From Tychonema sp. LEGE 07203 (GTDB lineage Bacteria > Cyanobacteriota > Cyanobacteriia > Cyanobacteriales > Microcoleaceae), in contig NZ_JADEXD010000054.1 in the NCBI RefSeq assembly GCF_015207285.1, positions 1-35,981 of the forward strand: a stretch of DNA of 35,981 nt, in the 5' to 3' direction. The number at the start of each line of letters is the position of its first letter. The first letter of the stretch is position 1. A model generated the notes under the pieces. It ran no database searches. It was given only the letters and a program-made list of their open reading frames with translations, and was not told where the DNA came from. Shown here piece after piece: positions 16,168 through 23,700 of this stretch. The position numbers and the translations under genes were made by a program.

Positions 16168-16195
16168 GTCGCAAAGTGCGATCGCACTTTGCGAC
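16168..16195. terminator. Perfect 28-bp palindrome centred on HIP1 between convergent genes
   Basis: GTCGCAAAGTGCGA and its exact complement, centred on GCGATCGC. It lies between mntB (+, ends 16068) and the Uma2 gene (-, stop at 16195-16197). It can fold into a strong hairpin on either strand, but lacks a T-run. Likely a bidirectional terminator; a protein site is also possible. Confidence 0.5.
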
Positions 16196-16773
16196 TATTC
16201 ACCAAACTCAATATTTTCATACAAATCTGCCAGCGAAATCTCCACACCAATAGAAGTTAAAGTCAATCGATCGCCAATAACACCATATTCCGAAAAAATC
16301 CATTTATTCGCATCAGTTTTGGAATATTGTTCCACCTGAAGTCGATATTGGTCGATCAGTAAATACTCCTGAAAACTCGGAATACTGCGATAGGCGGCAA
16401 ACTTTTCATCGCGATCGTAAGCTTTAGTACCTTTAGATAGTACCTCAGCAATGAACACAGGATTGGTAATTGTATCTGTCCGTCCCGATTGCAACTCGAC
16501 TGGTTTCGCCACCACCATCACATCTGGATAAGTATAATTATTAAGTTGGGGAACCCAAAGCCGCTGATCGGAATTAAAAGTCCGATATGGTTTGCCTTTT
16601 AACCCCAGTTTCAGCACAAAAATTAAATTAGTAGTAATTTCATTGTGATTCGGTGTGCCGCCAGCCATCAGAACAATCTCCCCATTGATAAATTCATGTC
16701 TGTCCAGAGAATTGACTTCAGCTTCGAGATATTCCTGGGCAGTGTAGGTTTTGGTTTCAACTTGCGCGATCAT
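16195..16773 (-). CDS. Uma2 family putative endonuclease (DUF820)
   Basis: A 192-residue protein of the restriction-endonuclease-like Uma2 family, expanded in cyanobacteria. It begins with the characteristic YTAQEYLEAE and DRHEFINGEIVLMAGGTPNHN. The PD-(D/E)xK-like residues are Asp in YTYPDVMVV and Glu in VFIAEVLSKGTKAYDR. The C-terminus has the usual EYLLIDQYRLQVEQYSK. Biological role unknown; the family is often mobile and multi-copy. One of three Uma2 genes here (see 22760 and 29153), clearly different in sequence from the other two. Confidence 0.88.
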   Translation of the reverse strand: MIAQVETKTYTAQEYLEAEVNSLDRHEFINGEIVLMAGGTPNHNEITTNLIFVLKLGLKGKPYRTFNSDQRLWVPQLNNYTYPDVMVVAKPVELQSGRTDTITNPVFIAEVLSKGTKAYDRDEKFAAYRSIPSFQEYLLIDQYRLQVEQYSKTDANKWIFSEYGVIGDRLTLTSIGVEISLADLYENIEFGE

Positions 16774-16836
16774 ATTACAAGGCTCTCCTTTAATCTACTC
16801 CTTTTATTGTAGCTTAAAATCTTGCTATTTCAACCT

Positions 16837-16928
16837 ATAGCAATCCTAAAATATTCACAAAATTTGTAGGTAGTGCTAAGAGTGCCTACCCTCGATCGGG
16901 GCAACCGCGGGGGGATTTTCCCCTACAA
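16837..16928. mobile_element. Second, truncated copy of the ATAGCAATCCT element
   Basis: ATAGCAATCCT (16837-16847) starts a segment that matches, in reverse orientation, the element at 11738-11861 over about 90 bp (TTCACAAAATTTGTAGGTAG, TGCCTACCCTCGATCGGGG, TTCCCCTACAA). The other terminal repeat is missing. Confidence 0.6.
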
Positions 16929-16944
16929 CTGAAACGCAAAATAT

Positions 16945-17673
16945 TCAAGTTTTAAGCAGCCTCCACCAGATCGCTCTCCAAATCTGAGCTACATACATTG
17001 CATCCTCGTGATAGCCTTGACTTTCTAATACATTCTCCGCCTGTTTTAGGCAGGCGATTGCTTGTTCTTTGTTTTTGATTTCGTCTTGTCTTAACAAAGC
17101 AAATGCCAATTTCACGCGGGCATCAGCATCATTTGAATCAGTGGCGGTGGCAGATTCCCAGTGGACAATTTCCTCCTCTACCGTCTCCCACTGCATTTCT
17201 TCGCTGAGATTTGGCTGCCTGGGAAAGCCGTCCAAACCGTAATTTTTAGTATTCAGAAATGTTGCAATGACTTGGGCTGTTTTCTGCTTGTCGGAAAAAC
17301 CAGTGCTGAAGTATGAAGTTAGAGGAACGCACCGCTTTCCTGAAAATAGCACGAGGCAGACGCGATACTTAATACTCTCGCTATCCTCTAACTTTTGTAT
17401 CTCCACCCCTGAAATATCTTGCAGCAGGTGTTTGATAATTTTTGTTTTGCAAATAAACGGTTGTTGGTGCTTGAAAATCAGATAACCGAGGTCTTTATCA
17501 AATGTAACGGTTTCAATCTGTGCAAAAATTACCACAAGCAAACCAATTATGGTAAATAAATTCAACAAACTGCCGGAAAACAAACCAAAGACTAAAAAGC
17601 TTCCCCCAACAAATAGGTGCATCCTAAACGCAGATTTTTCTTGCATCTCCAGCTTTTCTGATGTTGGTTTCAT
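16945..17673 (-). CDS. Membrane protein with two N-terminal TM segments and a helical C-terminus
   Basis: A 242-residue protein of no recognised named family. Two hydrophobic stretches (MHLFVGGSFLVFGLFSG and LLNLFTIIGLLVVIFAQ, about residues 18-52) form a short hairpin. They are followed by a beta-rich part (VTFDKDLGYLIFKHQQPF, YRVCLVLFSGKRCVPL), like the PH-type domain seen in bacterial membrane proteins. The C-terminus is Glu-rich and has a TPR-like helix pair (DADARVKLAFALLRQDEIKN, KEQAIACLKQAENVLESQGY). It shares an upstream element with the SPFH gene at 18075, suggesting common control. Confidence 0.65.
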   Translation of the reverse strand: MKPTSEKLEMQEKSAFRMHLFVGGSFLVFGLFSGSLLNLFTIIGLLVVIFAQIETVTFDKDLGYLIFKHQQPFICKTKIIKHLLQDISGVEIQKLEDSESIKYRVCLVLFSGKRCVPLTSYFSTGFSDKQKTAQVIATFLNTKNYGLDGFPRQPNLSEEMQWETVEEEIVHWESATATDSNDADARVKLAFALLRQDEIKNKEQAIACLKQAENVLESQGYHEDAMYVAQIWRAIWWRLLKT

Positions 17674-17737
17674 GACTTTATCTTTGCTCTAATTAAATGG
17701 ATATTGTTAATACAATCCCTCCTTTAATTGTGCAAGT

Positions 17738-17785
17738 CAATTCATAAATTCATTAGTTTAAATTCATAAAAGTCATATTTTGATG
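17738..17785 (-). promoter_or_regulatory. Conserved upstream element, copy 1
   Basis: CAATTCATAAATTCATTAG followed by TTTAAATTCATAAAAGTCAT and ATTTTGATG lies 65 bp upstream of the membrane-protein start. A closely similar block lies 79 bp upstream of the SPFH gene (20277-20323). Partial word ATAAAAGTCATA recurs at about 17973. It is AT-rich and could hold a promoter read on the minus strand. Confidence 0.5.
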
Positions 17786-18074
17786 TTCGGGGCGGGCAGG
17801 ATGCCCAGCCAGAGGAGTTTCGTCAAACTTGGCTTTTTTGCTGAACTGTAAATGTTCTGTTTCTCGATCGCGTTTCTGGTGCGATCGCAGATAATCCATT
17901 TCCAGATAATGCTAGGATCTTAAAACAAGTAATTGCGATCTACCTTGACAAATTCACGTATTTCTGCATCACCATAAAAGTCATAATTTTGCACCTCTAA
18001 TTCTCTGAACAGCAAAGTTTTAGACAAAAAGCTTTCAGAGAGGACAGTCGTCCTCTCTACAAATTGCTCTCAAC
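17786..18074. other. Intergenic region downstream of the SPFH gene
   Basis: No gene is seen. It contains HIP1-like sites and GGCGGGCAGGATGCCCAGCC (about 17792). A short hairpin-like AGAGAGGACAGTCGTCCTCTCT lies at about 18035-18059, shortly after the SPFH stop in its reading direction, and may be its terminator. Confidence 0.5.
18038..18059 (-). terminator. Hairpin after the SPFH gene
   Basis: AGAGAGGAC and GTCCTCTCT form 9-bp arms around a short loop, about 15 bases past the SPFH stop on the minus strand. Minus-strand sequence after it is T/A-rich (GAAAGCTTTTTGTC). A plausible rho-independent terminator. Confidence 0.5.
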
Positions 18075-20198
18075 TCAAATATCTAACAATTCACCAAATG
18101 CCGAATCAATATCAGTTTCATCAACAAACCCATACTGAGGAAATGGTGAATGATTAGGAGACTCCGGCGATTTCACCGAATTCATAGACTCCGGCGACTC
18201 CACCGAATGCACTTTTACTACTGGTGGTTCGGCCACAGTTTCCACAAAAACAGACTTAGATTTCTTGACATTAATTACAGGTGAATGCGATCCATTTTCT
18301 CCATTTTTATTGGTTTCATTCCGCAGCAACATTGCCATCAAACCGTCCAACAAACCCCCACTACCGCCGTTACCGTTGACTGTGACATCGGGAACAATGC
18401 GAACGCTACCATCCGAAACCGCTTGCATCAATTCCAACAGGGTGAAACTCTGGGTACCCAAAGCGTTGACACCAACTTGATAAGCATCTGCTTTTGCTTG
18501 TCCCATCAGCCGAATTCCTTCTGCTTCACCGCTTGCGTGTTCGATCGCCGCAGTTGCACTCAATTGAGCAATTTTCACCCCTTGTTCCGCCGCCACCACC
18601 TGATTTTGAATGTTGGCGATCGCCGTTGCGCGCACCAATTCTTGACGCTGATACTCTGAAATCCGCTGTACTTCGTAGGTTTTTTCCTGTTCCTGAGCAA
18701 TTTTGCGATCGGTCAATGTTTGCATTAACTCTCCAGGCGGCGAAATCAAACCGATCAGCGTGTCCACAGCCTGCACGTCATAGGCCCGCAAGGCTTGACG
18801 GACGTGTTCTGCAGCCTCTGCTTGGCGTTCGCTGCGCGCGATCAAAAAGTCGAGAATCGTGTATTCTTGAGCCGAATTCCGAAAGTAATTGCCCACAATT
18901 GGACGCAACACTTGGTCGATCAGATTCTGCATCGAACCTTGCCGCGAAATGACTCTCGGCGCATCCAAAGTACCGACATGAATGATTTGAAAAACTTCTA
19001 AATCAAAGGTAAATCCGTCAAAAGAAAGTAATTTGAGAGCGCTTAATTTCGAGTCGTAGCCGTGTTCGCCACTGAACCGCGATGTAAAGTTTAAAACTAC
19101 ATCGGTAGTAGGAACAAGTTCTACTTTCATCACTTTTGTATTGATCGGATGTTTACCCGGATAAAGCGGTTCTACCCACACGCCTTTATCGCCTTTGTTG
19201 ACGAGATTTCCGTGGGTAAAAGCTCCCCCGCTTACGTCTTGGTGCGATCGCCCCACATAGGAAATTACTACCCCAACATAGCCGATCGGCACTTCGGTCA
19301 TTTTTACCTGTTCGACTTGCACAAACCAAGGATTCAGGTTCCAGGAACCCGATAAAATCACCTGTTCTTGCAAGCCCCTGCGCCCGCCACCTTTGATGAA
19401 GGATTGCGCTTTTTGGAAATTGTCGTGGCCGGGAATAATCGGCCCGGCGATTTCACCTTCATCAATCGGAACTCCGTCGAGCACGTTCGCAATTCCCACG
19501 CGATCGGGATCGAGTTTGTATAGTTGAAGTTGCGACGGCTGCATACCCTTTGCTTTGGCATTAGCTGAAGTAATTACCTCAAATACAGCCGTATTGATCC
19601 GATAGGTACCCGTAGTCAGTATGGCTAACTGCCGTCCTTTTTCTCCGCCCTCGGTGAGAAATTTGCGGGCATTTTGGAAGTTGTCGCAATCGACGACTTT
19701 GCCTAAAATGCGATCGGCAGGAATGGTGGCTCCATCATTAGCAATAATTAAACCAATTTCATCTTGAGGAACGACAACAACTGGTTCTCTGCGAACGCTA
19801 TATTGCCAGGGAAAATAACCAAAATGCCAGCCGGGAGGAAGGGTATCTGCTTGCAAACCTCCTTCGCCATCGAGAGCAATCAATCTACTGGATGGCAAGT
19901 TTTTGCGGGAAAATTTCTTAGTAACAATTCCCACTTCTCGTTCGCCGATCGCAATTAATCCCAAAGTCCAGCCAATCTTGGGAATAAAGATGAAAATTAG
20001 GAAAATTGCTCCTACGGGATAGATCCAAATCGGGATACTGAACCCTTCTTCTGGCGCTGGTTGAACTTGCTGGGGCTGCGGAGGTGGCGGATTGGTTTGT
20101 GCGAGAGTTGGTGGGGCAAAAGTGCCTGCTAGTGCGATCGTGGTTGCGAAAGATACTGCCAATGGTAAAAGTTTGCGAAGCCAACGCGATTTAGTCAT
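18075..20198 (-). CDS. SPFH/band-7 domain protein, flotillin-like
   Basis: A 707-residue protein. A signal-peptide-like start (LLPLAVSFATTIALAGTFAPP, possible cut after TLAQ) and a Pro/Gln-rich linker are followed by one TM segment (IWIYPVGAIFLIFIFIPKIG, about 54-73). A long SPFH region follows (REVGIVTKKFSRKNL through IIHVGTLDAPRVISRQGSMQ), then a coiled-coil part rich in Ala/Glu (ERQAEAAEHVRQALRAYDVQ, AAEQGVKIAQLSATAAIEHA). The tail is low-complexity and Ser/Pro-rich (VKSPESPNHSPFPQ). SPFH proteins form ring-like scaffolds on membranes. Having both a signal sequence and TM segment is odd and topology is uncertain. Shares an upstream block with the gene at 16945. Confidence 0.85.
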   Translation of the reverse strand: MTKSRWLRKLLPLAVSFATTIALAGTFAPPTLAQTNPPPPQPQQVQPAPEEGFSIPIWIYPVGAIFLIFIFIPKIGWTLGLIAIGEREVGIVTKKFSRKNLPSSRLIALDGEGGLQADTLPPGWHFGYFPWQYSVRREPVVVVPQDEIGLIIANDGATIPADRILGKVVDCDNFQNARKFLTEGGEKGRQLAILTTGTYRINTAVFEVITSANAKAKGMQPSQLQLYKLDPDRVGIANVLDGVPIDEGEIAGPIIPGHDNFQKAQSFIKGGGRRGLQEQVILSGSWNLNPWFVQVEQVKMTEVPIGYVGVVISYVGRSHQDVSGGAFTHGNLVNKGDKGVWVEPLYPGKHPINTKVMKVELVPTTDVVLNFTSRFSGEHGYDSKLSALKLLSFDGFTFDLEVFQIIHVGTLDAPRVISRQGSMQNLIDQVLRPIVGNYFRNSAQEYTILDFLIARSERQAEAAEHVRQALRAYDVQAVDTLIGLISPPGELMQTLTDRKIAQEQEKTYEVQRISEYQRQELVRATAIANIQNQVVAAEQGVKIAQLSATAAIEHASGEAEGIRLMGQAKADAYQVGVNALGTQSFTLLELMQAVSDGSVRIVPDVTVNGNGGSGGLLDGLMAMLLRNETNKNGENGSHSPVINVKKSKSVFVETVAEPPVVKVHSVESPESMNSVKSPESPNHSPFPQYGFVDETDIDSAFGELLDI

Positions 20199-20276
20199 AT
20201 TTTTAACCTGCTTTAAGCGAAAATGTACTGAAAAGTTATTTGCTACAATCAGTATTCAACACTTATCTTTTTAGAT

Positions 20277-20323
20277 CAATTCATTAAATTCATTAATTAA
20301 GTTCATAAAAGTCATATTGATAG
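20277..20323 (-). promoter_or_regulatory. Conserved upstream element, copy 2
   Basis: CAATTCATTAAATTCATTAA followed by TTAAGTTCATAAAAGTCATA and TTGATAG matches the block at 17738-17785 with small indels. It is 79 bp upstream of the SPFH start, in the same orientation relative to its gene as copy 1. Confidence 0.5.
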
Positions 20324-20375
20324 CACAAGGTAGGGGACACTAACAGAATCGGTTCGCGATCGCGGTTGCGACCAA

Positions 20376-20439
20376 AGAAACCGGGTTTTTACCAGATTTA
20401 CTGGCTGCAACGCATTTTTTCGTAAAAAACCCGGTTTCT
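20376..20439 (-). terminator. Hairpin of the AGAAACCGGGTTTTT family after cbiQ
   Basis: Perfect 15-bp arms at 20376-20390 and 20425-20439. It follows the cbiQ stop (20465) in the direction of transcription, and the second arm on the minus strand ends in TTTTT-type sequence before the loop. Works as a likely terminator of cbiMNQ and is one of four family copies. Confidence 0.55.
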
Positions 20440-20464
20440 GGGCCTCCATGCTTCCAGAATAAAT

Positions 20465-21265
20465 TTAGCGTTGAAATACCGCGCTTAACAAAGTTAAAAC
20501 TGTACATCCAAATACGGCTTCAAATGTATATCTTTGCGAAGGTTTGTAAGGGGAAGAATGCCAAACGCGCAATTCTCCATTAAATCCGCGCGAGGCTAAA
20601 CTCAATGAAACTTGACGGTAGTTTACCAAAGTTCGCTGCAGCAATTGCCCGATTAAAATCCCTAAACTACGCATTCCCAGTTTCCAAGTGCGGTAGCCGC
20701 AGCGGGAGTTTTGGGCTGTCCAAAGTTCGTCGGCGATCGCCAATAAGCTAAAAATAAACCGATACATCAACAACAGAAGTTCTGTCAGCAACGGCGGAAA
20801 GCGCAATTTTCGGAGGATTTGCAATGTTTCAGTAAATGGTACTGTCAACAGGATGAAATACATACAACTTGTCGATGCCAAGGTGCGCGGGAATAACAGA
20901 CTCACTTGGTATAAGCCAGTGCGACTCACATACAAATAAAAATTCGCGATACTAATCCCCCAACCTTGCCAAATATCCGAGTGAATTGCTGGGATTTGAT
21001 TTAACTGAATTCCACCAATAACAAATGCAGGCAAACTTGTCAGCAAAAATAGCAGCGGTAATGATAGCAACCGCAGGTAAAGTTTTGCTGGAATTCTTGC
21101 ATAAATGACGATCCAGATTGTCAACCACAAAGCGATCGACAATTGGACGATCGCCCCAGAAACCAGAGACAGAATCAAAAGGGCGATCGCAAATGATAGT
21201 TTGTGAGATGGGGGCAAACCGCGCAAGCGATTTGTATAAGCCAGACTATCGATCTGATGGTTCAT
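20465..21265 (-). CDS. cbiQ: Cobalt ECF transporter transmembrane protein CbiQ
   Basis: A 266-residue integral membrane protein with about five hydrophobic segments (LSFAIALLILSLVSGAIVQL, LLSLPLLFLLTSLPAFVIGG, YFILLTVPFTETLQILRKL). The ECF T-component coupling motif is visible as SLASRGFNGELRVWH (the A-R-G form), with a second coupling region QNSRCGYRTWKLGMRSLG. It couples the ATPase CbiO to the substrate protein CbiM. Eight bases separate it from cbiN, so it is the third gene of cbiMNQ. No cbiO follows; instead the SPFH gene does. Confidence 0.88.
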   Translation of the reverse strand: MNHQIDSLAYTNRLRGLPPSHKLSFAIALLILSLVSGAIVQLSIALWLTIWIVIYARIPAKLYLRLLSLPLLFLLTSLPAFVIGGIQLNQIPAIHSDIWQGWGISIANFYLYVSRTGLYQVSLLFPRTLASTSCMYFILLTVPFTETLQILRKLRFPPLLTELLLLMYRFIFSLLAIADELWTAQNSRCGYRTWKLGMRSLGILIGQLLQRTLVNYRQVSLSLASRGFNGELRVWHSSPYKPSQRYTFEAVFGCTVLTLLSAVFQR

Positions 21266-21273
21266 TCCGACAG

Positions 21274-21594
21274 CTATTCATCATCAGATTTTTGTCGCTG
21301 CGATCGCCCCTTGTACAGCCCGATCGCGTAGCCAATTACGCCAGCCCCCAATGCAGCTTGAGTTGCAAACAGCAAACTTTCAATTTCGCCGCTAGCAGGT
21401 TCAAAGAAGTGATTGAACCAAGGTTCATAGCCCGGTTGAATTTCGGTAATTGCTTGTTGGGCTTCCCCATCAGCACCGCCGTATTCACCCCGAACAAATA
21501 CTAGGGGAATAACAGCAAGAGCAACCACAGCACCAACCAAAATCCAATTTTCTCGCGCAGTAGATTGGTGATTTCTTGTATTTTTTTGACTCAT
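21274..21594 (-). CDS. cbiN: Cobalt transport protein CbiN
   Basis: A 106-residue protein with two TM segments (NWILVGAVVALAVIPLVFV, LLFATQAALGAGVIGYAIGL) joined by the typical extracytoplasmic loop GGADGEAQQAITEIQPGYEPWF. In cobalt ECF transporters CbiN is needed with CbiM for metal loading. It lies three bases after the cbiM stop. Confidence 0.9.
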   Translation of the reverse strand: MSQKNTRNHQSTARENWILVGAVVALAVIPLVFVRGEYGGADGEAQQAITEIQPGYEPWFNHFFEPASGEIESLLFATQAALGAGVIGYAIGLYKGRSQRQKSDDE

Positions 21595-21597
21595 GAC

Positions 21598-22356
21598 TTA
21601 AGACTCCTGTCTCAATAACTTCAAAGTTTCCAACTCCGGCTTCCCGTAGGAATGCAGCCAATTCCAAACCAATAAAGTCAGCAATCCCTCACTAATAGCC
21701 AGAGGAACTTGAGTAATTGCAAAGATGCTAGCAAACTTGATAAACGAAGCTACAAAACCGCCGCTTGCTGCAGGGAAAGCTAACGCTAATTGAATCGAAG
21801 TCACCACATAAGTCAGCAAATCCGCCACAGCCGCCGCACAAAAAATTGCCGCCCGCTGCTTGCCAGTTCGCATCAGCAAATGATAGATAAAATATGCAGC
21901 AAACGGCCCGACAATCGCCATCGAAAACATATTTGCTCCCAGGGTTGTCAAGCCGCCGTGGGCCAACAAAATTGATTGAAAAAGCAGCACCAAAGCACCG
22001 AGTACCGCCATCACCGAAGGGCCGAACAAAATCGCACCCAAACCAGTACCCGTCGGGTGAGAACAACTCCCCGTTACCGAAGGAATTTTCAAAGCAGAAA
22101 GCACAAAAGTAAACGCGCCCGCCAAAGCTAACAACAGTTTAAGTTCCGGATGTTCTTTAGTAATGCGGGCGATCGATCGCAACCCAAAAACAAAAAAAGG
22201 CAGCGCCACCATCCACCAAAACGCCGCCCACTGCACCGGTAAAAAACCTTCCGAAATGTGCATAGCTGCGGCGGGCGTTGCCGAACCGAGGACAATATAA
22301 CAACTCAAGCCAGCCATCAATCCCAGGCTGACTAATTTCCGATTTCTGGCCTTCAT
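21598..22356 (-). CDS. cbiM: Cobalt-binding S component CbiM
   Basis: I start at the ATG at 22356 ([16 protein letters not shown], 252 residues) because GAGG lies just upstream. A longer in-frame ATG at 22404 falls inside the riboswitch. A cleavable signal peptide ends in SATPAAA before MHISEGFLP. Cutting there would expose Met-His at the new N-terminus, which the family uses (amine plus His2) to bind metal, together with His about residue 100 of the precursor (SCSHPTGTG). About six TM segments follow. Co versus Ni cannot be told from the protein alone; the B12 riboswitch upstream strongly favours cobalt. Confidence 0.92.
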   Translation of the reverse strand: MKARNRKLVSLGLMAGLSCYIVLGSATPAAAMHISEGFLPVQWAAFWWMVALPFFVFGLRSIARITKEHPELKLLLALAGAFTFVLSALKIPSVTGSCSHPTGTGLGAILFGPSVMAVLGALVLLFQSILLAHGGLTTLGANMFSMAIVGPFAAYFIYHLLMRTGKQRAAIFCAAAVADLLTYVVTSIQLALAFPAASGGFVASFIKFASIFAITQVPLAISEGLLTLLVWNWLHSYGKPELETLKLLRQES

Positions 22357-22389
22357 TCTGTACCTCGCAGATGAGACAATGCAAACAAA

Positions 22390-22512
<123 letters not shown>

Positions 22513-22520
22513 ATTAGCTT

Positions 22521-22526
22521 AGTATA
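22521..22526 (-). promoter_or_regulatory. Possible -10 box of the cbiMNQ transcript
   Basis: TATACT on the minus strand, about 10 bases before the start of the riboswitch structure. No convincing -35 box is at standard spacing, though TTGGGA lies 19 bp upstream. Confidence 0.4.
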
Positions 22527-22759
22527 GTCGATCGCGCCAGTCCGATCCCAAATTTCACAAAAATTATTCAACTTCAGTAAATCAAAATTACCTATCATCG
22601 TTCTATTCTCTTTTCTTCTCTCCTTCTCCTTCGCGACAAGAGCGTCTTCGCGGTTCGTTCAATAAATAATATTTACAAATTACCAATTACCCATTACCAG
22701 GTAAATATCACCCAACAGAGAAAGGCTATAATCTTAAGTAAGTTTTGAGGAAAGCCGCA
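22527..22759. other. Gap between the cbiM promoter and a Uma2 gene
   Basis: Here lie the divergent promoters of cbiMNQ (-) and the Uma2 gene (+). CTTTTCTTCTCTCCTTCTCC (about 22611-22630) and ATTTACAAATTACCAATTAC words (about 22668) are low-complexity. No gene is seen. Confidence 0.55.
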
Positions 22760-23458
22760 ATGTTAAAGTACAACTTGCCGAGGAACTTGCCCTCAGCCGA
22801 CGAACTACCAGATTCGGATGAAACGCCTGTGGATAACGAACTGCAAGAACTAATACCGGGGTTGTTAAAAGCAACCTTGCTGATACTTTGGGCAGAACGC
22901 ATGGACTGGTTTTTTGGCATAGATATGGGTATTTACCATCACCCAGACGAACCTGCCATTGTCCCCGATGCTTTCTTGAGTTTAGGAGTAGAACGGTTTT
23001 ACGACGAAGAATTGCGTCCCAGTTACGTGCTGTGGGATGAAAATGTCATGCCACTTTTCGTGCTAGAAGTTGTTTCCCCAACTTATCGCAAGGAATACAG
23101 CACAAAATTAGAGATTTATCAAGATTTAGGCATACTTTATTACGTCATTTATTCTTCCCGCCGCCGTCGAAAACCTCATTTGGAAGTACACAAGCTAGTC
23201 AATGGAAAGTACGAGTTACAGTCAGGAAATCCAGTTTGGATGCCAGAAATAGGTTTGGGAATTGGTTGTGAAAGGGGAAACTATTCTGGGGTGACAAGGG
23301 AGTGGTTGTATTGGTACGATGCCGATGGAAAACGCTATCTGACACCTGAAGAACAGGTAAAACAATCAGCAGAACGTATCCAACAAGCATCGCAGCGCGC
23401 CGAACAATTAGCTCAGCGATTGCGGGAGTTGGGGGTAGATCCAGATAATCTGAGCTGA
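22760..23458 (+). CDS. Uma2 family putative endonuclease with C-terminal coiled coil
   Basis: A 232-residue protein; I prefer ATG 22760 (MLKYNLPRNLPSADELPDSD) with GAGGAAAG 8-12 bases upstream over a TTG at 22745. Nuclease-fold signature: PAIVPDAFLSLGVER (Asp) and MPLFVLEVVSPTYRKEY (Glu, Lys). The end is a coiled coil (LTPEEQVKQSAERIQQASQR and AEQLAQRLRELGVDP), usual in this Uma2 subgroup. It starts with an acidic segment DELPDSDETPVDNEL. Role unknown. It is divergently transcribed from cbiMNQ. Confidence 0.88.
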   Translation: MLKYNLPRNLPSADELPDSDETPVDNELQELIPGLLKATLLILWAERMDWFFGIDMGIYHHPDEPAIVPDAFLSLGVERFYDEELRPSYVLWDENVMPLFVLEVVSPTYRKEYSTKLEIYQDLGILYYVIYSSRRRRKPHLEVHKLVNGKYELQSGNPVWMPEIGLGIGCERGNYSGVTREWLYWYDADGKRYLTPEEQVKQSAERIQQASQRAEQLAQRLRELGVDPDNLS

Positions 23459-23504
23459 TTGCATTCAAGAGTGCAAGACTGAGGCACTGTTGACGTTCTG
23501 AAAC

Positions 23505-23561
23505 GGGGTTTTTCAAGCGATTGTCGATCGCCCTCAACGGATAATTTTCCGTAAAAACCCC
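23505..23561 (+). terminator. Hairpin GGGGTTTTT / AAAAACCCC after the Uma2 gene
   Basis: Nine-bp arms at 23505-23513 and 23553-23561, followed by CTTTTTGCG. It is a degraded member of the AAACCGGGTTTTT family and probably terminates the Uma2 transcript. Confidence 0.5.
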
Positions 23562-23577
23562 CTTTTTGCGTCCAGGA

Positions 23578-23697
23578 ATGTCTGAATATTTATCTCAAAA
23601 ATCAGGAAATATCGAGCTAGATTTGGGAAAAACAGATAGTTTGACAGCAAACATTGACAAGCAGCTCGAAAAAATTAAAATCTGGAGAGGTTATTAA
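23578..23697 (+). CDS. Small ORF directly upstream of the FAD oxidoreductase
   Basis: A 39-residue frame: MSEYLSQKSGNIELDLGKTD, then SLTANIDKQLEKIKIWRGY, stop. It ends three bases before the next ATG, and the Shine-Dalgarno-like GGAGAGG for that gene is in its last codons. It looks like a genuine helical peptide, and such tight coupling suggests cotranslation. It is short, has no visible homology that I recognise and has only a weak binding site of its own (CAGGA, 23572-23576). Confidence 0.4.
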   Translation: MSEYLSQKSGNIELDLGKTDSLTANIDKQLEKIKIWRGY

Positions 23698-23700
23698 ATA

